Shown here: piece by piece, positions 6,734 to 13,953 of the stretch
Layout of the letters: each line of letters begins with the position of its first letter
How positions within the stretch are numbered: the first letter of the stretch is position 1
Source: a virus
Length of the DNA: 21,610 bases
IMG/VR virus record: IMGVR_UViG_3300024433_000070
Span: 1 to 21,610 of that record
Direction: 5' to 3' (one strand)
Notes under the pieces: model-generated
Database searches by the model: none
Told to the model about the DNA's origin: nothing
Seen by the model: only the letters and a program-made list of their open reading frames with translations
Translations under genes and position numbers: made by a program

Positions 6734-7132
6734 TTAGGAAATTACTCCTTCAGTACGTAGTTGATCAAGATCATCTTCCTCATCTTCAGAAAGATTAGAG
6801 TTATTAGCTACATTACCAGCTAATACATCTTCAAAAAGGTTTTGAAGTTTAGTACGCAACTCTCTGATTTGAGAATCAGTGTAACGAGTACCATTATCAT
6901 TGGTGCCAGAAGCAATTTTCTTCATGCTCAAGATAACAGTAAAGTTACCTTCAGGAAGTTGAGCTTCTGGAGACTCCAAAGATACTCTGGTTTCACGAAC
7001 AATAGCTTTCATATTTCCAATGTCAGAAATATGAGAAGACAAATCACTTTGAAGTTCACTCCAAGTGGTTGCAGCAGATTCTACACTTTTAGCACGATCT
7101 GATTGAGAAGAAATAACACGAATTGTACGCAT
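6734..7132 (-). CDS. Putative ubiquitin-like (beta-grasp) modifier, 132 aa
   Basis: Candidate protein modifier. The first 76 residues, the length of ubiquitin, read like a beta-grasp: strand TIRVISS (3-9), helix TWSELQSDLSS (23-33), strand MKAIVRETRVSLE (41-53), then LPEGNFTVILSMKKIASG (59-76) ending in a glycine. A helical linker and acidic tail follow (EDEEDDLDQLRTEG-VIS), with a second candidate processing glycine at G129. Either could be exposed by the JAB peptidase; neither is proven. Seven of nine Arg codons are CGT, unlike the AGA-rich neighbours, which suggests high expression. The start ATG is 2 nt after the primase stop region's preceding gene boundary in transcription order, and a terminator follows the stop, so this gene ends a transcript for part of the polymerases. 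Fold and role are inferred from pattern and synteny with E2, JAB and E1 genes. Confidence 0.7.
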   Translation of the reverse strand: MRTIRVISSQSDRAKSVESAATTWSELQSDLSSHISDIGNMKAIVRETRVSLESPEAQLPEGNFTVILSMKKIASGTNDNGTRYTDSQIRELRTKLQNLFEDVLAGNVANNSNLSEDEEDDLDQLRTEGVIS

Positions 7133-7134
7133 AA

Positions 7135-8160
7135 TTAAAAAATTAAAGGATTAAAAATTAGGGATTTAATTAAAGATTTGGATACTTCCTTTCCATGGTT
7201 TTTTACTAGGTCAGAAAAGTCTTTTGATTTATATTCATCAGGTATCTCTATTTGATTTAACTGAAATTTAGAAGATAACTCACTGCCATACTTTCTACCC
7301 CAGTTAACTTCTTTATTGAAGTCATTATCATAGAGTAAATACACTTTATCAAACCTTTTCTTCAGCTGATTAACAATATGAGGCTTAGGATCAGTTGTTT
7401 CAGCTTGAAGAGATACAGAAGGAACACCAGTTAATTCTGTAAGTGACATAACATCTTTTAAAGATTTAGTGATTATGAGCTTTTCACCTCTCTTTGGCAA
7501 TTGTGTCCATCCTTGCCAAACAGATTTATCAACATTTGATATAAATCTTAATTGTTTGTTATAGGGTTGATATATTTTATATGTATAGATTCTATCCTTG
7601 CTCTCTAGATAAGCATATGCAGGGTTCTTTGAGTTATCTACAGGTATTATTAAATCATTTAAGAAAATGAATTTACAACTAAAAACATTATACCTATTTA
7701 ATGTAGATTTACTTATCCCAAATTGTCCCCAGAAATGTATATCTCTTGGGGTGAACTCTTGCATTTTTATGCCTATGTGTACTCTAGATTTATCTTTGTA
7801 GTCAATGTCTTTGGGGATTTTAATTTTCTTTTTTCTGCCCACTATATCACTGTCAATAAGTCCAAAGTCATTAGCTACTTTTCGCAAAGCACCATAGTAA
7901 TCTAGTCCAAATAACCTAGAAACAAATACAAAACAATCTCCTTTTTCTTTTGTAGCAAAATCTCTGAATAGAAGTTTATCCAAGGTGGATGCATAAAACA
8001 CACTAAAAGAAGCAATATCATCCTCTCTAAGAGGGCTGCATATAGCAGTATTGAGTTGCAAATTTGGTATGTAGAATGCAAAGATTTGATACTCTGAAAC
8101 TCTATCTAATATGAGTTCAGATGATAATGTATTATAGTCTAAAGAATTAAGATTAATCAT
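7135..8160 (-). CDS. DnaG-like primase with Toprim domain, 341 aa
   Basis: Likely makes RNA primers for phage DNA replication. The N-terminal part (residues 40-100) resembles the CHC2-like region of DnaG primases (CSPLREDDIASFSVFY ... GDCFVFVSRLFGLDYYGAL) but lacks the zinc cysteines and histidine. The C-terminal half carries a Toprim fold: LIITKSLKD at 228-236, then VYLLYDNDFNKE with the D278-x-D280 metal pair. Where canonical Toprim has a catalytic Glu (EGxxD), this protein has Lys232, a pattern I associate with a phage primase subfamily (TKSxKD). At 341 residues it is shorter than bacterial DnaG and has no visible helicase-binding domain. It is preceded by a hairpin and a possible single-strand-binding protein and followed by the modifier gene. 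Confidence 0.83.
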   Translation of the reverse strand: MINLNSLDYNTLSSELILDRVSEYQIFAFYIPNLQLNTAICSPLREDDIASFSVFYASTLDKLLFRDFATKEKGDCFVFVSRLFGLDYYGALRKVANDFGLIDSDIVGRKKKIKIPKDIDYKDKSRVHIGIKMQEFTPRDIHFWGQFGISKSTLNRYNVFSCKFIFLNDLIIPVDNSKNPAYAYLESKDRIYTYKIYQPYNKQLRFISNVDKSVWQGWTQLPKRGEKLIITKSLKDVMSLTELTGVPSVSLQAETTDPKPHIVNQLKKRFDKVYLLYDNDFNKEVNWGRKYGSELSSKFQLNQIEIPDEYKSKDFSDLVKNHGKEVSKSLIKSLIFNPLIF

Positions 8161-8195
8161 AATATAATAAGGGGGATTGTTAATCCCCCATTATT
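8161..8195 (-). terminator. Hairpin terminator between the SSB-like gene and primase
   Basis: GGGGGATT (8171-8178) and AATCCCCC (8182-8189) form a perfect 8-bp stem with a 3-nt loop; with one bulged A at 8190 the stem extends 5 bp further (8166-8170 with 8191-8195). In leftward RNA it is followed by the T-rich run TTATTATATT, which reaches the primase ATG at 8160. It could terminate part of transcription and also shape the primase leader. Confidence 0.7.
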
Positions 8196-8215
8196 ACAAA
8201 GTTACAATCTAATTT

Positions 8216-8788
8216 TTAGATAATATCACTAGAAGCAGCAAAACTTCCAGCATTCATAGCTGGAGCATCTTCTTCTATTCTAGTCATCTGGTCAATATTA
8301 TTGGCTTTCAGACGAGTATCAGACAGCAGCACACTTTCTGCTTCAATAAAAGGAACATAGCTTCTTACTTGTAGATACTTCTTAGGATACAAAGTAGTAC
8401 CATAAGTACAATACAGTCTAACCATTACTGAAGAAATCTTAGGTTGGATTAGCTGTAAGCATCCATCAAGTAATTCTTTAGGTGAAGTAAAAGCAGGAAA
8501 CTGATAAGTTTCACCTAAGAAACAATGTACCAAATGCTTAAGAGCTTTACCTTGTTTCTCCAAGTCCTTAGCAAATGTATCTCTTGTAGAATCTAGATAC
8601 CAAAAGGCCAAGTTAAGCTCAGCACCATTAGAATCTTTAAAGAATAGCTTATAGTCAGGAGCATTACCAGCTTCTGTCTTAGGCTCAATTCTATCAAGTC
8701 TAACATTTCTTACTACACCAGCTTGTCCACCATTAAAGATTTGAACATTACTACCTCCATCAAAGGAATTGTCATTTAGATTAATCAT
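8216..8788 (-). CDS. Possible single-stranded DNA-binding protein, 190 aa
   Basis: No motif gives a certain identity. The composition is beta-rich with an alternating pattern expected of an OB-like fold (VVRNVRLDRIEP, YKLFFKDSNGAELNLAFWYL, SSVMVRLYCTYGTTLYPKKYLQVRSYVPFIEAE), including exposed aromatic and basic residues suited to binding single strands. The tail is short and mildly acidic (RIEEDAP) and does not end in the DDDIPF type of bacterial SSB. It lies between a Sak4-like ATPase pair and the primase and ends in a strong hairpin, an arrangement expected for an abundant replication protein. I therefore propose an SSB-like role; another OB-fold or recombination mediator would fit equally well. 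Confidence 0.55.
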   Translation of the reverse strand: MINLNDNSFDGGSNVQIFNGGQAGVVRNVRLDRIEPKTEAGNAPDYKLFFKDSNGAELNLAFWYLDSTRDTFAKDLEKQGKALKHLVHCFLGETYQFPAFTSPKELLDGCLQLIQPKISSVMVRLYCTYGTTLYPKKYLQVRSYVPFIEAESVLLSDTRLKANNIDQMTRIEEDAPAMNAGSFAASSDII

Positions 8789-8816
8789 ACTATTTATTTG
8801 TTTTTAGGGTTAATAC

Positions 8817-9128
8817 TTAGATATTTGCAAAAGAATGCTGAGGAATACCAGCATGTTGTAGAGTTCCTAAATCTAGTTGTTCTTCAGGCTCACTGTAAAC
8901 ACAGTTGTCTTCAACAATCATTTCAGGATCTACAAACTCAAAAGTAGGTTCACTTCTTTTGATGTTTCTGGCTTGTACTTTTCTATCTCTGAGTAAAGTT
9001 ACAACATCATCACCACTGCAATTTATGCGGTGAATATCGTTGATTTTTACCGCAATTTCATCAGCTGACATACAGTCCAGCACATACCAGATTTTCAAAT
9101 CTCTAGTACTAATAGGAATTTGTTTCAT
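8817..9128 (-). CDS. Small protein with possible helix-turn-helix, 103 aa
   Basis: Unrecognised. The first half is helical and resembles a DNA-binding helix-turn-helix: TRDLKIWYVLDCMSADEIAVKIN followed by SGDDVVTLLRDRKVQAR, in which the DEIA helix and the arginine-rich second helix would be the paired helices. The second half is acidic and probably disordered (DPEMIVEDN, SEPEEQLDLG). The start ATG is 5 nt after the stop of the Sak4-like gene, so it belongs to the same transcription unit. It may help to load or regulate recombination or replication proteins, but this is position only. Confidence 0.75.
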   Translation of the reverse strand: MKQIPISTRDLKIWYVLDCMSADEIAVKINDIHRINCSGDDVVTLLRDRKVQARNIKRSEPTFEFVDPEMIVEDNCVYSEPEEQLDLGTLQHAGIPQHSFANI

Positions 9129-9133
9129 ACTTA

Positions 9134-9811
9134 TTAGTTATAATATTCGTTAATTTTTGCAGACACAAGGGATAAGTCATTAGGAATAGAAAGCTCATCA
9201 AACATTCCTCTTGGACTTTTAGCAGTGGTCACACCATCAGTTTGAGTTACAAAATAATAGTGTGGCCTTTGGTCTTCTTCAATCCTTACTTCAGTAAATA
9301 GGACAATAGTAAATAAACCTTCTAGAGTAATTTTATCATCTAGAAGTTTACCGATTGTCTTGATTTTCCTTTTCTGATTGAAGTTTTCATTGGTACTTTC
9401 CTCATGATATAGTGCAAATACTATTAGGTCATCCCTAAGCTGACGACCTGTATTTAACACATCAAAGGTGTTTTTCGCAATGTCTGTAAATTTGTCAAAG
9501 CCTCTTTCTTTAGCTTTAGCCATAAACTCAAAGGACATCAAGTATTGAATATCATCCAAGATAATATGCTTAATCTCAGGTCTATTATCACTAATGAATT
9601 TCATAGCTGTGACAATAGTAGCTGAAGTGTCTGTGGATACATAATTAGCTCCTTCAGATAGCTTACCTTGGATGTATTTACTTTTCCATCCTTTAAATGG
9701 TAAAGGTTTGTTAGAAACATTGACAATTACAGTTTCTTTTGGGTCAAGGCCTTCAATAGAAGTGGATTTACCAGTTCCACTATGGCCTACAATACCTACG
9801 AGTGTACTCAT
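9134..9811 (-). CDS. Sak4-like RecA-fold ATPase, 225 aa
   Basis: A P-loop ATPase of the phage AAA_24/Sak4 type, the short RecA-like proteins that promote single-strand annealing or strand invasion. Walker A is GHSGTGKST at residues 9-17, the Walker B strand is HIILDDIQYL near 96-105, and a polar sensor-like strand (LIVFALYHEES) follows. The length matches the family (about 220-270 residues) and lacks the RecA N- and C-terminal domains. It lies between the DnaB-type helicase and the SSB-like gene, together with nuclease and resolvase genes downstream, which fits a phage recombination-dependent replication pathway. Confidence 0.85.
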   Translation of the reverse strand: MSTLVGIVGHSGTGKSTSIEGLDPKETVIVNVSNKPLPFKGWKSKYIQGKLSEGANYVSTDTSATIVTAMKFISDNRPEIKHIILDDIQYLMSFEFMAKAKERGFDKFTDIAKNTFDVLNTGRQLRDDLIVFALYHEESTNENFNQKRKIKTIGKLLDDKITLEGLFTIVLFTEVRIEEDQRPHYYFVTQTDGVTTAKSPRGMFDELSIPNDLSLVSAKINEYYN

Positions 9812-9824
9812 ATATTTGTTGAAT

Positions 9825-9986
9825 TTAGTTACGATATTTTCTTTTTAATCTCCAGATAAGGGACTTAACATATTCAATAGATACATTAAACCTTTCTATA
9901 ACACTTTTATGTGTTATAGTACGCCCACCTCTTTCTATAAACTCAACAATATCTTGTTCTAGGGTATTACGCTTTAACTTTTCCAT
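9825..9986 (-). CDS. 53-aa helix-turn-helix protein
   Basis: A short gene between the DnaB-like helicase and the Sak4-like ATPase. It reads MEKLKRNTLEQDIVEF at the start and ends in IWRLKRKYRN before TAA. The pattern is a compact helix-turn-helix: helix DIVEFIERGG, helix HKSVIERFNV, turn, recognition helix IEYVKSLIWRLKRK with many basic residues. Its ATG lies 20 nt inside the end of the helicase gene, and its stop is 13 nt before the next start, so it fills an otherwise empty gap exactly. It may be a transcriptional regulator or a small DNA-binding partner of the replication machinery. Confidence 0.72.
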   Translation of the reverse strand: MEKLKRNTLEQDIVEFIERGGRTITHKSVIERFNVSIEYVKSLIWRLKRKYRN

Positions 9987-11073
9987 TGTATTTTTTATAA
10001 ATTTCTTCTAAGATAGGATCCCCTGGTTTAGGTAGCTCCTCAAAGAAGTTTGTAGCTCCATTAAACTGCAAGCCTACAACTCCATTAGGACTACCACTAC
10101 GGTATTTTAACACATGTAAAGATCGGAAATTATCCTGTAATAAAGAAATTTTATAGTTCCTAAATACATCTAATTCATACCTTGCAGGACTAAAAATACC
10201 TAGTGCTATATCAGCATCTCTACCAGTTAATTTAGTTTCACCTAAACCATACAAACTAGGAATCAATTTAGATTCTAAAGTCTGACCTTTATAGGTGTCT
10301 AATTCCTCCATAGCAGCAGCTTGTTGTTGAATTAATACAGGAATAAACCCAAAGTTATTTCTTAGCTGCACCATGTTATTACTATGCTTTTCTATAGTAC
10401 CTTTAATGCTTAAACCTTGCTCAGTATTAAGCAAAGCAGCATGGTCTACAATAATGATAACATATTCCTTTGGGTTATTAGGAGTATAATAGTCAAAGAT
10501 TTCTTGTTGTTCTTCTCTTATTTCTCCAGATACCTCATCTCTAATCTTTTTAGTTATCATCTTCTTGTGTATAGTACCATGGGATTTAGCATAGTCAACC
10601 ATCTGTTTGAAGATACCATAAGGATTCATTGTACTATCATAGATGTAAACAAAGTCTTCTAATTTCTCAAAGTAATCCTTAGTGGAAGATATAATACTAT
10701 ACTCCTCTTCTGATATCCTATGCTTGTTCATAGATAGGATTTTATTAAATGGAATAACCATGTTGTAATCATAGTATATCTTCCTAGCAATACCTTGTAT
10801 AATCTTAGATTCTTTGTCTACCTCTAATGAGTAGTAAAAGATTTTTAGCTTAATATCTGTTTCATTATTAAGCACAAAATCTATAGGTCTATACATAAAA
10901 AAAGCATCAGTAAACTGAGTTTTGCCAATACCTGAGTTAGCAGTTATTAGGTAATACTTTTGTTGCATAATACCTGGAACTACATTCTCAAATCTAGGTA
11001 AACCCCAAGGGATGCAGTTATGCTCATTATGCATATTGTCCCTAATTCTACTTAATGCTCTATCAAATATCAT
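9967..11073 (-). CDS. dnaB: DnaB-like replicative helicase, 368 aa
   Basis: A RecA-fold SF4 helicase that would unwind the fork 5' to 3' as a ring. Walker A lies in LITANSGIGKTQ (about residues 43-54 from the chosen start). The Walker B strand is YVIIIVDHAALL, with the Asp-His pair typical of phage DnaB relatives, followed by a polar IQQQ motif (sensor strand) and a basic C-terminal loop (VLKYRSGSPNGVVGL). It lacks the N-terminal primase-interacting domain of bacterial DnaB. The ATG at 11073 (MIFDRALSRI) overlaps the previous gene by 11 nt; a second ATG at 11103 would add ten residues and overlap by 41 nt. The possible loader gene lies directly upstream. Confidence 0.87.
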   Translation of the reverse strand: MIFDRALSRIRDNMHNEHNCIPWGLPRFENVVPGIMQQKYYLITANSGIGKTQFTDAFFMYRPIDFVLNNETDIKLKIFYYSLEVDKESKIIQGIARKIYYDYNMVIPFNKILSMNKHRISEEEYSIISSTKDYFEKLEDFVYIYDSTMNPYGIFKQMVDYAKSHGTIHKKMITKKIRDEVSGEIREEQQEIFDYYTPNNPKEYVIIIVDHAALLNTEQGLSIKGTIEKHSNNMVQLRNNFGFIPVLIQQQAAAMEELDTYKGQTLESKLIPSLYGLGETKLTGRDADIALGIFSPARYELDVFRNYKISLLQDNFRSLHVLKYRSGSPNGVVGLQFNGATNFFEELPKPGDPILEEIYKKYNGKVKA

Positions 11074-11509
11074 GTATAAACGAATTTTGAGGTTCATTAG
11101 CATCTAGCTCATCACAATATGCTTCTAGCTTAGATACTCTACCATCTCTGGTGTTACCTTGGTTCTTAGAGATAAAATAGTCTGCTTGCATTAGATACTT
11201 CCATCTTTGATTGGATTCTACCTGAATATACTTTTCAGTAGCTCTCATTACTTTATCCATAGATAAATCAGGTCTTCTCAAAAACAGCTCTTTCATTTTA
11301 ACAATACAGGCATTTTTATCACCCATAGCACCAGGTTTCTTACCTTTAAACAGATTTCTGTAGTTATCAATCCATTCTTCAATAGGATGTATAATCTTAC
11401 TTTCTGTTTTAGGTAAGAGGATTAGTTCTCTGGTTTCCCAGTTTAAGACTTTTATAAAGCCTTCATCTTGCATTTTATTTAGCAAGTCAATTACTTCTAG
11501 TATTTCCAT
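11063..11509 (-). CDS. Possible helicase loader or primosome protein, 148 aa
   Basis: The middle of the protein (about residues 44-112: IEEWIDNYRNLFKGKKPGAMGDKNACIVKMKELF, then LSMDKVMRATEKYI and a YLMQADYFISK helix) is helical and resembles small phage replication proteins encoded just before the replicative helicase. No P-loop is present, so it is not a DnaC-type ATPase loader; a DnaD/gp59-like accessory role is more plausible. The stop lies inside the start of the DnaB-like gene, which indicates translational coupling and possibly a complex. Function is inferred from context and helical character. Confidence 0.75.
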   Translation of the reverse strand: MEILEVIDLLNKMQDEGFIKVLNWETRELILLPKTESKIIHPIEEWIDNYRNLFKGKKPGAMGDKNACIVKMKELFLRRPDLSMDKVMRATEKYIQVESNQRWKYLMQADYFISKNQGNTRDGRVSKLEAYCDELDANEPQNSFIHDI

Positions 11510-11673
11510 AATACGAAAGAATTTACTCTAGTGAAAGGCATACCATCGCTATCAATCTTTTCTGTAACCCATACAAGTTTTAGGCATTGCCCATCATCAA
11601 TTAGGGATACACTATGCATTGCAATAGCTATGTAACCTACAATAAGTAAAATAATTACAATCATCAAAATCAT
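11497..11673 (-). CDS. Small single-pass membrane protein, 58 aa
   Basis: A short gene with an N-terminal membrane helix (MILMIVIILLIVGYIAIAMH, residues 1-20) and a polar tail containing one Cys and a DDG turn. It has no recognisable family. The ATG overlaps the stop of the 82-aa gene exactly as ATGA, and the TAG stop lies 13 nt into the loader candidate, so both ends fit the packed operon style. Possible roles are anchoring the replication complex to the membrane or altering the host membrane; nothing in the sequence decides between these. Confidence 0.7.
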   Translation of the reverse strand: MILMIVIILLIVGYIAIAMHSVSLIDDGQCLKLVWVTEKIDSDGMPFTRVNSFVLWKY

Positions 11674-11918
11674 AAACCCATGTTTTTATACTTTAGTCTT
11701 GCATCTTCTTCCTCCATCAGTAGTATAAAAGCAGGTATAACACACATTACTTGGTCTGCACAGGTGCATTTAGGTTTTGCTAAGGTGTTAATTTTGTCAA
11801 CATAGGATTGTGGGTGTTGTTTTTCTTCTTGTGTCATATCTACCTCTACTATCTTAGAAAAGAAAAGTACTTCTTCATCTGTCAGCGTATTTATACTGAC
11901 TTGTATAGTTTGCTCCAT
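11670..11918 (-). CDS. Small cysteine-containing protein, 82 aa
   Basis: Unrecognised. Residues 1-40 are acidic and helical (TDEEVLFFSKIVEVDMTQEEK), followed by a cysteine group CTCADQVMC around residues 51-59 (C-x-C-x5-C) and a hydrophobic helix CVIPAFILLMEEEDARLKY. The spacing is not a standard zinc finger; a metal or disulfide role is possible. It starts just after the stop of the helicase gene (1-nt gap) and overlaps the membrane-protein start, so it is part of the operon. Confidence 0.75.
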   Translation of the reverse strand: MEQTIQVSINTLTDEEVLFFSKIVEVDMTQEEKQHPQSYVDKINTLAKPKCTCADQVMCVIPAFILLMEEEDARLKYKNMGL

Positions 11919-13034
11919 TTATAAGTTTTTATAGTGAATAAACTCTATTTTGCTCCTAGGAACATTTTTCAAAGCACTTCTTACCCAATCTTCATCTACT
12001 GTATTAACAGCACATATAACCCACACTTCTGCAATCTTATTAGGGTTATTATACTCTAACCTAAGCAGTCTACCCATTCTTTGCTGAGCAGTTTCTTCAG
12101 AGCTTTGAAATTGATGTACTACGGCTTTATTTAATGGCTTTATATTTAAGCCTACATTTGCCATATTAACTACTGCTAGTTTATCAATTTCTCCTTCTGA
12201 GAATCTCTCTAAGTTTTTCTTATCAGCTTTAGAATGATATTGGTAATCACATAGCTGGTTAGCACTGTCTGTTAATGTAGTGAAGACAAGCAATCTGTCT
12301 TCAGGATAATTGTTGATTATTCTAGAAGCAGCATCTAATTTACTTTTACAGGAATAGATAAGCTTGGCTCTTTTAGAAGCAAACTGCATTTTAATCAATG
12401 CATATTTTCTCTTATCAGCTCCTATAGCATTCCACTCTGCAAATTTAATTTGATTAAACTGCTTTGTTAGATAATCGTATTGTGCCTTTTCTGTAGTTAA
12501 AAAGGGCTTTAGTTTAGTTCCTCCTTCAATATACTTGTGTGTATCATCAAGAGAGACCTCTACAACTTTAACTCTATAATCAGCAATGATACCATCTCTA
12601 ATAGCTCTCTCAATATCATATGAATATATAACATCAAGGTTTAGTTGTTCTTTAATTACAGCTTTAGAATTATCACTAAGAGTACCTGTAAGACCTAATA
12701 ATGGCCCTGCAGGTATCTTAGATAATTGATTAGTAGAATACAGATGAATTTCATCTAATATTACTAAATCAAATGTATTCTTAGTGTGTTTCCCCAAGGA
12801 AGCTGTAGTGGTATATACAACATTACTATCTGATTTACCCCATTTAATAAATTCTTCTTTCCAAGAATCTAAAACTGATGTAAATGGTGCTACTACAAGT
12901 ATTTTCTGATGGGAGTTTTCTATTAAATCTATTCCGATTTTAGTTTTACCAACACCCATTGAAATATGTAATATGCCTCTTTTATGAGTTAAAAAAGTCT
13001 GTTTTGCTAAATGTTGTATTTCATCTTTTGTCAT
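11919..13034 (-). CDS. Superfamily 2 DEAD/DEAH-type helicase, 371 aa
   Basis: An SF2 DNA helicase/translocase similar to the phage UvsW/RecG/RadD-like group. Motif I is MGVGKTK (about residues 26-32), motif II is LDEIH (DEIH box), motif III is LTGT and motif VI is QQRMGRLLR, all in order. The second RecA domain contains VNMANVGLNI (motif V). At 371 residues it is compact with no extra DNA-binding domains. Such enzymes remodel branched or R-loop DNA and can switch between origin- and recombination-dependent replication. The start overlaps the stop of the upstream DUF6915 gene (ATGA). Confidence 0.9.
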   Translation of the reverse strand: MTKDEIQHLAKQTFLTHKRGILHISMGVGKTKIGIDLIENSHQKILVVAPFTSVLDSWKEEFIKWGKSDSNVVYTTTASLGKHTKNTFDLVILDEIHLYSTNQLSKIPAGPLLGLTGTLSDNSKAVIKEQLNLDVIYSYDIERAIRDGIIADYRVKVVEVSLDDTHKYIEGGTKLKPFLTTEKAQYDYLTKQFNQIKFAEWNAIGADKRKYALIKMQFASKRAKLIYSCKSKLDAASRIINNYPEDRLLVFTTLTDSANQLCDYQYHSKADKKNLERFSEGEIDKLAVVNMANVGLNIKPLNKAVVHQFQSSEETAQQRMGRLLRLEYNNPNKIAEVWVICAVNTVDEDWVRSALKNVPRSKIEFIHYKNL

Positions 13035-13399
13035 TTTAAAAGTTCTTCAAGATTGAGTTTTGTATTTGTAGTTTGGCTTACAGTTTGACCTCCCATCCAA
13101 GGTTTAAAAGGTAAACAAGATACCCATTGTTCTATGGTAGGCACAAAACCTAGATCTTCTTTGATATGATTAATAACAATGTATCTAGTTTCTATTTTCT
13201 GTCCTTCTGAATTTACTATAAATGCACCAAACACTCTTTCACATACATAAATACCAAAAGTATTATGTAGTATAGCTCTATGTTGATAACCAACATAGTG
13301 TGTTTTAGTCATATCTAGAAATTCATGGATAGGTAAATAATCTGTGTATTCTCCTCCGAATTTTTTAACTGATAATTCTGAATGTTTTAATGGACTCAT
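13031..13399 (-). CDS. DUF6915-like phage protein, 122 aa
   Basis: The sequence matches the pattern I know for DUF6915: HSELSVKKFGG near the start, YLPIHEFLDMTK, HRAILHNTFGIYVCERVFGAFIVNSEG, then HIKEDLGFVPTIEQWV and a final PWM. Several histidines (HEFLD, HRAILH, HIKEDLG) are conserved in the family and could bind metal. Function is unknown. It overlaps both neighbours by 4 nt (ATGA), between the DUF6878-like gene and the helicase, a pairing that suggests a conserved small-gene set. Confidence 0.8.
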   Translation of the reverse strand: MSPLKHSELSVKKFGGEYTDYLPIHEFLDMTKTHYVGYQHRAILHNTFGIYVCERVFGAFIVNSEGQKIETRYIVINHIKEDLGFVPTIEQWVSCLPFKPWMGGQTVSQTTNTKLNLEELLK

Positions 13400-13773
13400 C
13401 TTGTAAATTCTTTAGCTTGATAATTAAATCCATAATAATTTGTATCAGTCACATGAATATTCATATGAACTTTAATATTACCTGTTAACAAGCAAATATT
13501 TACACAACCATATCCACCATCATTATTATACCAATCATGATCTGTAGAATCTGCTGCTTCATAACCAAGAGAAAATAATTCATCTGCGTCATTATTATAG
13601 CCATCAGAATAATCATCATCTATATCAAAACCATCATCAGTCCTAAATACAGAAGAATAATTAAAACTGCCATCATCACCACTACCATCAAAACATAAAG
13701 ACACACCTACATAACCTTCATTTTTTAGTCTAGTAAGTGTATTTCTAATTAGTTCTTTTTCTTGTTGTGTCAT
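13396..13773 (-). CDS. DUF6878-like acidic protein, 125 aa
   Basis: A very acidic protein (runs such as DIDDDYSDG) resembling DUF6878 members, whose typical features are an early G-x-V-x-x-x-FDGSGDDG segment (residues 22-36 here), a WYNNDGGYG motif (about 81-89) and a C-terminal beta strand pair. Function is unknown. The start overlaps the end of the 66-aa cysteine protein by 29 nt, and the stop overlaps the DUF6915-like start. DUF6878 and DUF6915 genes side by side support both assignments. Confidence 0.78.
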   Translation of the reverse strand: MTQQEKELIRNTLTRLKNEGYVGVSLCFDGSGDDGSFNYSSVFRTDDGFDIDDDYSDGYNNDADELFSLGYEAADSTDHDWYNNDGGYGCVNICLLTGNIKVHMNIHVTDTNYYGFNYQAKEFTR

Positions 13774-13945
13774 GTTTTTCTATATTAAATTTCCAAAATC
13801 CAGGGCAACTTATTACCCCATTTTTATCTTTTTCCCACTCAAATTTTGCATATGATTGTAACAAGTCATCTGGCTGAGCCAAATACCTATAACATGAGAG
13901 TTTGAGTGGACAACTCTCATTTGTACACATCGAAATATCTGGCAT
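13745..13945 (-). CDS. Small four-cysteine protein, probably metal binding, 66 aa
   Basis: The protein has four cysteines, C7-x4-C12-x5-C18 near the N-terminus and a fourth in CPGF at about residue 47, a layout seen in a widespread small phage protein and suited to zinc or an iron-sulfur site. The rest is polar with a basic end (DTTRKRTN). Function unknown. It starts 8 nt after the polymerase stop and overlaps the DUF6878-like gene. Confidence 0.75.
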   Translation of the reverse strand: MPDISMCTNESCPLKLSCYRYLAQPDDLLQSYAKFEWEKDKNGVISCPGFWKFNIEKHDTTRKRTN

Positions 13946-13953
13946 AGTTTAAG

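Noticed and set aside
3494-7132. Cassette as a host Bil-type defence operon
   Set aside because: It is embedded without boundary between phage primase and phage recombination genes in the same operon, so it is part of the phage rather than a host island.
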